Assembly: GCA_040880405.1 (NCBI GenBank)
Contig: JBBDIM010000181.1
Span: forward strand, 1-13,119
Source: JBBDIM01 sp040880405
GTDB taxonomy: Bacteria > Planctomycetota > Planctomycetia > Pirellulales > Pirellulaceae
DNA: 13,119 nucleotides
Reading direction: 5' to 3'
Shown here: positions 7,331-13,119 of the stretch, piece after piece
How the letters are laid out: every line of letters starts with the position of its first letter
Numbering within the stretch: the first letter of the stretch is position 1
The notes under the pieces: generated by a model
Told to the model about the DNA's origin: nothing
Database searches by the model: none
What the model saw: only the letters and a program-made list of their open reading frames with translations
Position numbers and translations under genes: made by a program

Positions 7331-7381
7331 ATTAAACACGCCACGTTGGCTAAAAAGCGTCAGGTTCAAAGTTAAAGTATG

Positions 7382-7732
7382 ACCACGAAACACACGAATG
7401 ACACGAAAAGAAGAGGCCACTCAAGGGATGTCGATTGCTCGTACTCTTTTAATGTCTCACCAATCAAAACTTCCCGGTTCAAGAGAATGGGTCAAGAACC
7501 CACCCAGACGCGCCAAAATCAAGAAGTCCTTCTTCCTTGGCGTCTTTGCGCCTTTGCGAGAGATCTCTTAGAAACAGGAAATGCTCTCGCAAAGGCGCTA
7601 AGACGCAAAGAGGGGAATTGGACGGGAGTGACAATGAACTGGCTGATTCCTGATCCTTTGACCATGAGGCTTGAAGCCTTGAGAGCGGAGTTTTGGCCGG
7701 TTGCTTTTCGTGTCATTCGTATATTTCGTGGT
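7382..7732. repeat. 351-bp nested inverted-repeat element (element A)
   Basis: The outer arms are 29 bp each (7382-7410 and 7704-7732), inverted, with 27 matches. The left arm is made of 9-mers ACCACGAAA, CACACGAAT, GACACGAAA followed by AG. Nested inside is a second inverted pair, 7536-7562 and 7584-7610 (27 bp, 25 matches), whose right arm reads as 8-mers CGCAAAGG, CGCTAAGA, CGCAAAGA. A small palindrome AGGCTT-G-AAGCCT lies at 7667-7679. No real gene is inside; open frames crossing it are translations of the repeats. No target-site duplication is seen. The rest of the gap (7733-7848) shows nothing clear. Confidence 0.85.
7536..7610. repeat. Inner inverted repeat of element A (CGCAAAG class)
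   Basis: The 27-bp arms 7536-7562 and 7584-7610 are separated by 21 nt and differ at two positions. The unit length is 8 nt, unlike the 9-nt units of the outer arms, so this is a separate repeat class placed inside the first. Transcribed, it would make a hairpin of about 25 pairs. Confidence 0.8.
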
Positions 7733-7848
7733 TAAAAAAGTTGGTGAACCTAGCCCTGGGCCGTTCGTGGTGCCACTTTCGAGACACAGTCCTCCGAGTC
7801 CCTTTGGTATCTCCCCTTGAATAAGCCCCCACGGATGTCGAATTTCCT

Positions 7849-8952
7849 ATGAAGCGTTTGATGCTGATCATCCCGACCTTGGACCAAGGGGGTGCCGAAA
7901 AACAGTTGACGCTGTTGGCCAGTCAGTTGCCTCGCGATCAGTTTGATGTGTCGGTTTGCACGCTGACCCGAGGGGGCCCCTACGAAAACAACCTGCGTAA
8001 CAACGACGTGCCGGTCACCGTGATCGGCAAGAAGTTCAAGCTCGATCCGCTCGCCTACAGTCGCCTAAAGCAGCACATCCAAAAGCACAAGCCCGATATT
8101 GTGCATACTTGGCTATTCGCCGCCAACAGCTACGGCCGCCGCGCCGCCCAAGCGGCCGGGACGCCCCACATCATTTGTGGCGAGCGGTGTGTCGATCGCT
8201 GGAAAGCGAGCTACGAACACTGGATCGATCGGAAGCTGGACCAAAAAACCGACCGCATCGCCTGCAACAGCAGCGGCATCCGCGACTTCTACATCGAGCA
8301 TGGCCGCGCCGCCGAGAAGTTCCAGGTCATCCCCAACGGCATGCGGATCGACCCCGCGCCGCCGACCAAAACCAAGGCCCAGCTTTTTGCGGAACTCGGC
8401 TTGCCGGAAGATGCACGATTGATGGTGGCGGTCGGCCGGCTCTGGCCTCAGAAACGGTTCAAGGACGTCATTTGGGCGACCGACATCCTCCGCCGCGTGC
8501 GAGACGACGCCCATCTGCTGATTGTGGGAGATGGTCCCCAGTCGAGCCGCCTGCGGCTCTATGCCAAGCAGGTGACCATCAACGAAAAGGTCCACTTCGC
8601 CGGACACCGCAACGACGTCCGCGAGATCCTCGCCCACGCCGATCTGTTCTTCCTCGCCAGCGGCTACGAGGGCCAGTCCAACGCCCTGATGGAAGCGATG
8701 GCCGCCGGTGTCCCCCCGGTCGTCAGCGACATCGCCGGCAACCGAGACCTCGTCCGGCACGAAGAAAACGGGTACCTGGTCGGCGTTGGCCAACGCGCCG
8801 AATACGCCCGCTTCGCCCAGTACCTCCTCGAGGACGAAAAACTCCGCACCCAGCTAGCCGCCGCCGCGCGAGCCACCATCGCGCGAGATTTCACAATCGA
8901 AGCCATGGTGCAAGGGCATGTGGAGATGTATCAGGCGGTTGCGGGTCGGTGA
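7849..8952 (+). CDS. Glycosyltransferase family 4 protein
   Basis: GT-B retaining glycosyltransferase of 367 residues. The N-terminal Rossmann domain starts MKRLMLIIPTLDQGGAEKQL, with the GGAEK loop at 14-18. PDIVHTWLFAANSYGR (82-97) is the usual strand ending in HTW. The donor-binding half shows VAVGRLWPQKRFKDVI (193-208), LLIVGDGPQ (223-231), and E-x7-E between E274 and E282 in YEGQSNALMEAMAAGVPPVVSDIAGN. It belongs to the type often annotated as exopolysaccharide or lipid-linked sugar transferase; donor and acceptor are unknown. The start agrees with the family N-terminus; the Shine-Dalgarno is weak. It stands alone between two repeat elements and is clearly different in sequence from the GT4 gene at 4688-5863. 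Confidence 0.93.
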   Translation: MKRLMLIIPTLDQGGAEKQLTLLASQLPRDQFDVSVCTLTRGGPYENNLRNNDVPVTVIGKKFKLDPLAYSRLKQHIQKHKPDIVHTWLFAANSYGRRAAQAAGTPHIICGERCVDRWKASYEHWIDRKLDQKTDRIACNSSGIRDFYIEHGRAAEKFQVIPNGMRIDPAPPTKTKAQLFAELGLPEDARLMVAVGRLWPQKRFKDVIWATDILRRVRDDAHLLIVGDGPQSSRLRLYAKQVTINEKVHFAGHRNDVREILAHADLFFLASGYEGQSNALMEAMAAGVPPVVSDIAGNRDLVRHEENGYLVGVGQRAEYARFAQYLLEDEKLRTQLAAAARATIARDFTIEAMVQGHVEMYQAVAGR

Positions 8953-9052
8953 GGCTCCCTGCTTGAAACTTGGTGGCGGCCTACCAAAGTTCAATATAGC
9001 AAACGGAGCGGGTCTGTCAGCATGGAATGCTTTAAGGCTGACGAAGAAAGGT

Positions 9053-9217
9053 TTAGCCACAGAGGGCACAGAGATCACAGAGGGACGGAGGTTCTTATTA
9101 TTTCATGATAAGTACGGGAGGAAGTACGGATTAAATTTTTCCGATTATAGGATGTTTCAATTTACGAAAACGACGACAAGCCAACCTCTCTGTGACCTCT
9201 GTGTCCTCTGTGGCTAA
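9053..9217. repeat. 165-bp inverted-repeat element (element B, CACAGAG class)
   Basis: Arms 9053-9082 and 9188-9217 are 30-bp inverted copies with two mismatches. After TTAG, the left arm divides into 9-mers CCACAGAGG, GCACAGAGA and TCACAGAGG. The spacer of about 105 bp is noticeably AT-rich and has AAGTACGG twice (9110-9117 and 9122-9129). There is no gene inside, no transposase, and no obvious target-site duplication. The flanking stretches 8953-9052 and 9218-9255 hold nothing else that I can support. Confidence 0.85.
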
Positions 9218-9255
9218 TCCCGTCTCCCAACGAGGTCGCCACATCTCCGCGCACC

Positions 9256-9289
9256 AAAAAAACCCACCGCGCGGCCAATGGCCACGCGG
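9256..9289 (-). terminator. Intrinsic terminator of the 9331-10380 gene
   Basis: Read on the minus strand, CCGCGTGGCC-ATT-GGCCGCGCGG forms a 10-bp stem with one G-T wobble. After TGGG it is followed by seven T (plus strand A at 9256-9262). It lies about 40 nt downstream of the stop codon at 9331 and fits a rho-independent terminator, with a slightly long stem-to-T distance. Confidence 0.75.
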
Positions 9290-9330
9290 AGGGCAAAACT
9301 TACGATCTCCCGCGATCGCGGAACGCTCGG

Positions 9331-10380
9331 TTAGTCGGCGCTCTGCGGCTCAGGAGTTTGACCAGGCTGGCTTCCCGGATTCTGACCGGGCTGCGACCCT
9401 GGAGTTTGACCCGGTTGGGCTTGGGGATTCAAGGGATCTCGCTGGTTGTTCTCCTGATCGGCGTCCTTATCCTTTTCGAACTCGGCAACCGCCTCTTCCG
9501 CCTTCTTCCGGTTTTCGCCGTTCTGCTCGTCGTCACCAATTACGACCAAAGCGACCTGTCCCATCTTGAAAACCTGATGGTTTCGCAGTTGTTCGCGTTG
9601 GAGAGTCGATTCAGCCTGCTGGGCTTTTTCAAGGCTCACCGGAATGATGGTAACCTTAACCAGTTCGGCTTTTTTCAGCTTATTATCTTCGACATCGAAA
9701 CAATCGACCAACTTTTGGACCTGCTTCATGTGCTCCTCGGAAGCACGTACAAACAGGATGTCGCTGTCTTCGGAGACCGCGACGTCGATCTTCTTCTTGT
9801 CGTGCTTCATCGCGCCGTCATACGTGGCCCGGTTGGTCTGTTGACGCGAGTCGGCCTGCTGACCAGGTTGCTGCTGACCGGGCTGTTGTCCAGGTTGAAC
9901 GCCGGGACGTTGCCCAGGCTGGGCCCCGGGTCGCTGCTGTCCTGGTCGAACACCTTCTTGTTGTCGCACGCCAGGCTGTTGGCTTGCCGCGCCGACTTCG
10001 TGAGGTTTCAGTCCTTCGTCACACATCTTGATCAGTTGCTTCATTTCTTCCGGGCTACGGTGCTTCAACTCGAAGGCCTTAGCGGTTTTGTTTCCCTGGT
10101 GCTGCTTGTCACCCTGGATGGCGCTTGGATCGTCGAAGTTTCGGCGATCGGTCTGGATCCGAGGGGGCTGCTCTTTCTCTTTGTCCTTGTTTTCATCGTC
10201 CCGGTCACTCTCGGCGGCGGGGAAGATCGGACTCTCTTGATCGTCCTTTTGCTCGACCTGGGTCTCGCTCTCCGGTTTATCCTTGGTTTGATCGTCGTCC
10301 TGAGCGGCATGAACCGACAGAGGAAGAATCAAGGCAAAAGACAATAGTGCGGCGAGGCTGCGTTGAATGGTACACTTCAT
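9331..10380 (-). CDS. Secreted protein with PGQ-rich segments and secretin-N-like motifs
   Basis: A 349-residue protein. MKCTIQRSLAALLSFALILP then LSVHA-A is a clear signal peptide (1-25). A very acidic, Lys-rich stretch follows (26-100). KAFELKHRSPEEMKQLI (101-117) resembles the strand-helix opening of secretin N-domains. A Pro/Gly/Gln linker (about 135-178) repeats PGQQ/PGVQPGQ-like units. VAVSEDSDILFVRASEEHMKQVQKLVDCFD (200-229) closely resembles the secretin/NolW-type N domain. A third similar segment is VKVTIIPVSLEKAQQAES (241-258), and the tail has two PGQTPGSQ-type repeats. There is no C-terminal secretin barrel, so it is probably a periplasmic or envelope scaffold protein; the function is unknown. 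The start at 10380 was chosen for the signal peptide and AGGA 8 nt upstream; ATG codons at 10410 and 10518 are less fitting. Confidence 0.82.
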   Translation of the reverse strand: MKCTIQRSLAALLSFALILPLSVHAAQDDDQTKDKPESETQVEQKDDQESPIFPAAESDRDDENKDKEKEQPPRIQTDRRNFDDPSAIQGDKQHQGNKTAKAFELKHRSPEEMKQLIKMCDEGLKPHEVGAASQQPGVRQQEGVRPGQQRPGAQPGQRPGVQPGQQPGQQQPGQQADSRQQTNRATYDGAMKHDKKKIDVAVSEDSDILFVRASEEHMKQVQKLVDCFDVEDNKLKKAELVKVTIIPVSLEKAQQAESTLQREQLRNHQVFKMGQVALVVIGDDEQNGENRKKAEEAVAEFEKDKDADQENNQRDPLNPQAQPGQTPGSQPGQNPGSQPGQTPEPQSAD

Positions 10381-10754
10381 GATCAGATTCCTACTTAACG
10401 ATTGATCCATTGAGATCCCCAACCACTTGGCGCGGGCGGCTTCCCGGGGTGAAGGGAACACGGGGATTTGAATACCAGGAGAAGTCTTGCAACTGGTATG
10501 CCAATGAGCCAAGACCAAGATTTCACCGGATTCCCGACCCGGAATGGTCGCTCGACCTCAGCACAAAAGCTGGTTTGTGCTCACCACTCGACCAGCCTGA
10601 CCGACGAAGAACCGGAGTGCAGGGTACCGCATGGCGGACGCATCAAGGCATTTTCATGCGCAAGCGCGGGGCGAGAGAATCGCGGTACACTGCTAGCAGG
10701 CGTGCATAATCCGGAGACGGTGCCCGGAATTCGCGGTTGCTATCTCAACGGTCC
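10381..10754. other. Gene-free 374-bp gap with one hairpin
   Basis: No gene with supporting features is seen. One stem-loop stands out: AGCACAAA (10560-10567) pairs with TTTGTGCT (10574-10581) around AGCTGG, without a T-run. The region should hold the promoter of the secreted protein to its left and the end of the transcript from the gene at 10755, but I could not identify either with confidence. Confidence 0.4.
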
Positions 10755-11324
10755 TCAGGAGGTTGGGCCGCAATCGATCGGAGCGCAGATCTGCATTTCT
10801 CGAATTAGCTTCTCGGCAATCGTGGGGACGATTCTTTGTTGGTGCGACAACTCCAAAATGGTGTTGATCGTCGCGATCTCTTGGGCTTGGATGTTGGCCT
10901 GATCGCTCAACAGGTCGTGCAGGTTCGCCCAAAACGCGACTTCGCACCAATAGTAAAGGGGCGCACCTTCGGTGATGTTACAAGCCGGGGCGGGAAATCC
11001 CCCGGGCCCACGCGTCCCTTTAATGTATTGATCGAGGTTTTGTCGACTGCGTCCAAGTCTCCGGGCAATTTCGGCGGGGGTTATTAGATTGCAATCCTCG
11101 ATCCGCATGACCGTCGCACCGATGTTGGCGCGGTGAATGTCGCGAATGGCGGTGAGTATCGCCTCTTGATGCGAGCTTGTCTCGCGTGCGAATGTGATGT
11201 ACACACGGCCATAACGCTGGGCCACCGTGGCATCGTCGCAGCCCGCCTCTACCAATTGATCGACCATGGCGTCGTCAAAGTCGGTGAGCCCGGAAAGGAT
11301 CAGAGTGAATTCAAATTCAGCCAT
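10755..11324 (-). CDS. Putative DNA-binding protein with AlpA/excisionase-like helix-turn-helix
   Basis: A 189-residue cytosolic protein. Residues 1-76 form a small alpha/beta domain (MAEFEFTLILSGL, then VEAGCDDATVAQRYGRVYITFARE). From recollection, this domain recurs in a family of hypothetical bacterial regulators, with the conserved 'AGCDDATV...G...F.R' core. Residues 82-101 (TPAEIARRLGRSRQNLDQYI) form a good helix-turn-helix, followed by a wing-like GPGGFPAP, as in AlpA/excisionase-type winged helices. LYYWCEVAFWA (123-133) fits the usual closing strand-helix. The C-terminal 140-189 is helical. A consensus promoter with an embedded palindrome lies upstream, suggesting self-regulation. No toxin or partner gene adjoins. 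There is no Shine-Dalgarno at the start, but the N-terminus agrees with the family. Confidence 0.8.
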   Translation of the reverse strand: MAEFEFTLILSGLTDFDDAMVDQLVEAGCDDATVAQRYGRVYITFARETSSHQEAILTAIRDIHRANIGATVMRIEDCNLITPAEIARRLGRSRQNLDQYIKGTRGPGGFPAPACNITEGAPLYYWCEVAFWANLHDLLSDQANIQAQEIATINTILELSHQQRIVPTIAEKLIREMQICAPIDCGPTS

Positions 11325-11369
11325 TTCAATGTGCTTGTCTGTGTGACGGGTACGTGCCGCCTTCCTAAC

Positions 11370-11398
11370 AGTCTATCTCAGGTGTTGACACTTGTCAA
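11370..11398 (-). promoter_or_regulatory. Sigma70-type promoter of the DNA-binding protein gene
   Basis: On the minus strand TTGACA (11398-11393) is followed after 17 nt by TAGACT (11375-11370). The -35 is a perfect consensus at ideal spacing, and the -10 matches at 4 of 6. Transcription would begin near 11363, leaving a leader of about 40 nt before the ATG at 11324. This is among the best promoters in the window. Confidence 0.78.
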
Positions 11399-11402
11399 CA
11401 CC
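11381..11402. promoter_or_regulatory. Palindromic operator overlapping the -35 box
   Basis: The perfect inverted repeat GGTGTTGACA-CT-TGTCAACACC has 10-bp arms and a 2-bp centre, typical of a dimeric repressor site. It covers the -35 box of the downstream minus-strand gene, so binding would block RNA polymerase. The most economical ligand is the helix-turn-helix product of that gene; this is inference. Confidence 0.72.
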
Positions 11403-11491
11403 CGCTTTTGTGCCTTCGCGATACCACCATATCACCACGGCATGAAAGATCGTCACTGACCGGACAGCGCCAATTTCAACGATTTTTTTCA

Positions 11492-11648
11492 ACCACGAAA
11501 CAGACGAAAGACACGAAAAAGGGGAATGGCGAAAAGACCTATCCAACACGTACCGCGCGACATGTTCCCGAGTCCCGAAGGGACATCGTCCTGAGCCCCT
11601 TCAGGACTCAAGGAGTTGACTCTCTCACTTTTTCGTGTCCTTCGTGGT
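11492..11648. repeat. 157-bp inverted-repeat element (element C, CACGAA class)
   Basis: The left arm 11492-11520 is built from ACCACGAAA, CAGACGAAA, GACACGAAA plus AA. The right arm 11629-11648, read inverted, is ACCACGAAG, GACACGAAA plus AA, so the arms differ by exactly one 9-nt unit. Inside are two small hairpins: GTCCC-GAA-GGGAC (11572-11584) and TCCTGA/TCAGGA (11589-11606). It is the same class as the outer arms of element A. No gene inside. Confidence 0.82.
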
Positions 11649-11712
11649 CATTCATCCGAATTGGAAATTACCGCTGTTCAGCCGGGCAATGGACCAAAAC
11701 CTCATCTCTTCT

Positions 11713-11739
11713 CCTCGGTGCCCTCGGAGTGCTCTGTGG
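11713..11739. repeat. Solitary degenerate arm of the CACAGAG class
   Basis: Three 9-mers, CCTCGGTGC, CCTCGGAGT and GCTCTGTGG, followed by CTAAAA, match the orientation and end of the right arm of element B, but with several changes. No left partner lies next to it; the nearest oppositely oriented arm is at 9053-9082. Confidence 0.6.
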
Positions 11740-11801
11740 CTAAAAAAGTGATTCTCTTTCGCGCCGGGGTAATAAAGCTCACAGCGCCACGCACCAAGAA
11801 C

Positions 11802-12743
11802 CTACCCTTCGAGCCCGCCGAACAGCGGCGTCGAGAGATAGCGCTCGCCCAGGCTCGCCAGGATGGTGACGATTCGTTTTCCTTTCATCTCCGGTCGCGC
11901 GGCGACTTCCGCGGCGGCGTACATCGCCGCGCCGCTGCTGATTCCGGCGACGATGCCTTCCTCTTTGGCCAGTCGTTGGCCCCACGCGAAGGCCTGCTCG
12001 TCTTCGACCAGCACAATATCGTCGACCAGCGAGACATCGAGGTTCTTGGGGATGAACCCCGCCCCAATCCCTTGGATCCGGTGCTTGCCCGGTTTGCCGC
12101 CGCCGATGACCGCCGAGTTTTTCGGCTCGACCGCGATCGCTTTGAAGTCGGGGTTCCGCGCCTTGATATACCGCGCCACCCCGGTCAACGTGCCGCCGGT
12201 CCCGACGCCGGAGATCAGAACATCGATGTTGTGGCCAGAGTCTTCCCAGATTTCCGGCCCGGTGGTGGTCTCGTGGATGGCCGGATTGGCGGGGTTTTCG
12301 AACTGGGCGGGCATCCAGGCTCCCGCCTCTTTCTCCACCATTTCATGCGCGGTGTTAATGGCCCCCTTCATGCCATCGGCGGCCGGGGTCAGCACCAAGT
12401 GGGCACCCATCGCGCGGAGCAGGGCTCGGCGTTCCATCGACATCGATTCCGGCATGGTGAGGGTCAACTTATACCCCTTGGCGGCACAGACGAAGGCGAG
12501 CGCGATGCCGGTATTGCCAGAGGTCGGCTCCACAATGTGCGTATCGGCCCCAATCAGCCCCTTCTGCTCAGCATCGGCGATCATCGCGTACCCGATGCGG
12601 TCTTTCACGCTATTGAGCGGGTTGAAAAACTCACACTTAGCAAACACCTCGGCCTGACCCGCGGGAATCAGCCGATTGATGCGGATCATGGGGCTATCGC
12701 CAATCGCATTACAGGCGTCAGCAAAGGTCTTACCACGCGGCAT
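11802..12743 (-). CDS. cysK: Cysteine synthase A (O-acetylserine sulfhydrylase)
   Basis: PLP-dependent cytosolic enzyme forming L-cysteine from O-acetylserine and sulfide. The 313 residues are typical. The PLP lysine is K47 in NPLNSVKDRIG (41-51). The substrate loop is TSGNTG (74-79), the phosphate-binding loop is GTGGT (181-185), and GISSGAA (267-273) carries the serine S270 that contacts the PLP ring nitrogen. QFENPANPAIHETTTGPEIW (147-166) is the usual mobile region. A cystathionine beta-synthase or O-phosphoserine-using variant is possible in principle, but no CBS domains are present. The start fits the family; the Shine-Dalgarno is weak (GAAAGAA). A promoter lies about 95 nt upstream. 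No cysE or sulfate-assimilation gene adjoins. I see no clear terminator between 11740 and 11801. Confidence 0.95.
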   Translation of the reverse strand: MPRGKTFADACNAIGDSPMIRINRLIPAGQAEVFAKCEFFNPLNSVKDRIGYAMIADAEQKGLIGADTHIVEPTSGNTGIALAFVCAAKGYKLTLTMPESMSMERRALLRAMGAHLVLTPAADGMKGAINTAHEMVEKEAGAWMPAQFENPANPAIHETTTGPEIWEDSGHNIDVLISGVGTGGTLTGVARYIKARNPDFKAIAVEPKNSAVIGGGKPGKHRIQGIGAGFIPKNLDVSLVDDIVLVEDEQAFAWGQRLAKEEGIVAGISSGAAMYAAAEVAARPEMKGKRIVTILASLGERYLSTPLFGGLEG

Positions 12744-12837
12744 GATAGATTCTTTCGTGAGAGGGAGGTGTTGGAAGGCGGGCCCACGCCCGCAAGCCCC
12801 CGCGACATAAACCGAACAAGGACAACCATTTCCAATT

Positions 12838-12865
12838 AGTATGAAAAATTGCGACGGGGTGTCAA
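12838..12865 (-). promoter_or_regulatory. Sigma70-type promoter upstream of cysK
   Basis: On the minus strand TTGACA (12865-12860) is followed, after 16 nt, by CATACT (12843-12838). The -35 is consensus and the -10 matches at 4 of 6. The start site would lie near 12831, giving a leader of roughly 88 nt. I see no riboswitch or T-box that I can support in that leader. Confidence 0.65.
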
Positions 12866-12926
12866 TCAGTGGTATTTAGGAGCGTCTGGACGAACAAATT
12901 GTCGCGGACCCGAGCAGCCCGCGAGA

Positions 12927-12951
12927 CCCCAAGCCCCTGCCCTTCTTGGGG
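12927..12951. repeat. 7-bp stem-loop between cysK and the right-edge gene
   Basis: CCCCAAG (12927-12933) pairs with CTTGGGG (12945-12951) across 11 bases. There is no T-run. It may be a remnant of a REP-like repeat or have no function. Confidence 0.4.
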
Positions 12952-13010
12952 ATCGGTCCAGGTCTTTGGTGTCGTTAGTTTGAAAAAATGGTTATAGTCT
13001 GTCGAAAAAG

Positions 13011-13039
13011 ATGGCATTAGCTGTAGTTGATGTTAGAAT
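13011..13039 (+). promoter_or_regulatory. Possible promoter for the right-edge gene
   Basis: ATGGCA (4 of 6 to TTGACA) is spaced 17 nt from TAGAAT (5 of 6 to TATAAT). Transcription would begin near 13046, 55 nt before the ATG at 13101. A competing TATAGT at 12993-12998 has no good -35. Confidence 0.45.
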
Positions 13040-13057
13040 GTCGTTTCGAGTTGGTGA

Positions 13058-13075
13058 ATTTACATCATTTACATC
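13058..13075 (+). repeat. Tandem ATTTACATC x2 in the leader
   Basis: Two perfect copies of the 9-mer ATTTACATC stand head to tail between the predicted promoter and the ATG at 13101. They could be half-sites for a regulator or simply AT-rich leader sequence. Confidence 0.6.
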
Positions 13076-13100
13076 CCTGCAACTTTTTCAAGGTGAAACC

Positions 13101-13119
13101 ATGCGCAACCCCTCTAATT
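13101..13119 (+). CDS. Possible start of a gene cut by the window edge
   Basis: ATG CGC AAC CCC TCT AAT (MRNPSN) is preceded by AAGGTG with a 5-nt spacer, and a plausible promoter lies upstream. Only six codons are visible, so the product cannot be judged. Confidence 0.4.

Noticed and set aside
7379..7735. 118-codon frame spanning element A
   Set aside because: Its ends simply translate the CACGAA inverted repeats (HTNDTK... / ...FRVIRIFRG) and it has no domain.
8109..8966. 285-codon frame overlapping the second GT4 gene in another frame
   Set aside because: Arg/Pro/Ala-rich composition typical of a frame shadow; the GT4 reading frame is complete.
8918..9217. 99-codon frame ending in a CDLCVLCG-like tail
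   Set aside because: Tail and start are translations of the CACAGAG repeats; it overlaps the end of the GT4 gene.
9358..10347. 329-codon plus-strand frame rich in Leu/Val/Phe that looks like a membrane protein
   Set aside because: It is the complement of a Lys/Glu/Asp/Gln-rich protein, whose antisense codons read as Leu, Phe and Val. The minus-strand gene has a signal peptide, a Shine-Dalgarno and a terminator.
10468..10902. 144-codon plus-strand frame in the gap before the regulator gene
   Set aside because: It overlaps the regulator gene antisense and has no Shine-Dalgarno or recognisable domain.
10755..11324. Reading the helix-turn-helix gene as the antitoxin of a toxin-antitoxin pair
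   Set aside because: A palindromic operator fits, but no small partner gene is found on either side.
7382..11739. CRISPR-like interpretation of the short repeats
   Set aside because: Units are directly abutting 8-9-mers in inverted arms, without spacers, and no cas gene is present.
11408..11743. 111-codon frame through element C and the lone arm
   Set aside because: Translated repeats, no ribosome-binding site, no protein family features.
11616..12839. 407-codon plus-strand open frame, longer than cysK
   Set aside because: It lies antisense to cysK, whose catalytic motifs are all intact, and begins inside a repeat element. It has no recognisable domain and reflects GC-rich codon bias.

Overview
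The window looks like an ordinary chromosomal stretch from a GC-rich bacterium, most likely a member of the Planctomycetota (Pirellulales-like). That assignment is an inference from three things: the gene style (secreted low-complexity and secretin-N-like proteins, weak or missing Shine-Dalgarno sites), the long repeat-filled gaps, and the particular interspersed repeats seen. No rRNA, tRNA, CRISPR array, transposase or phage gene is visible.

Layout. Positions 1-333 hold only hairpins and repeats. A secreted protein of unknown function lies at 334-1053 (-). The gap 1054-1620 carries a chain of hairpins, one with a 25-bp stem, in front of panB (1621-2430, +). panB is followed after 18 nt by a full-length SSP411/YyaL-type thioredoxin-fold protein (2449-4491, +). 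A REPIN-like inverted repeat starts 2 nt after that stop and separates it from a convergent minus-strand pair, hpt (5860-6396) and a GT4 glycosyltransferase (4688-5863), which overlap by ATGA. Divergent from hpt is an esterase-D-like alpha/beta hydrolase (6560-7330, +). A 351-bp nested inverted-repeat element follows, then a second GT4 glycosyltransferase (7849-8952, +), another inverted-repeat element, a terminator, and a secreted protein with PGQ-rich segments and secretin-N-like motifs (9331-10380, -). Next are a putative DNA-binding protein (10755-11324, -) with a clear promoter/operator, a third inverted-repeat element plus a lone arm of the same style, and cysK (11802-12743, -) with its own promoter. 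A possible gene start lies at the right edge (13101).

Functionally these are housekeeping genes (pantothenate synthesis, purine salvage, cysteine synthesis), two isolated sugar transferases, and secreted or envelope proteins. They do not form one pathway, and I see no defence or biosynthetic island.

The most interesting content is intergenic. Three inverted-repeat elements have arms built from short tandem units: 9-mers around CACGAA, 9-mers around CACAGAG, and 8-mers around CGCAAAG. There are also two REPIN-like elements and one hairpin cluster. The best single regulatory signal is a perfect 10+10 palindrome that contains the -35 box of the putative DNA-binding gene, which suggests autoregulation.
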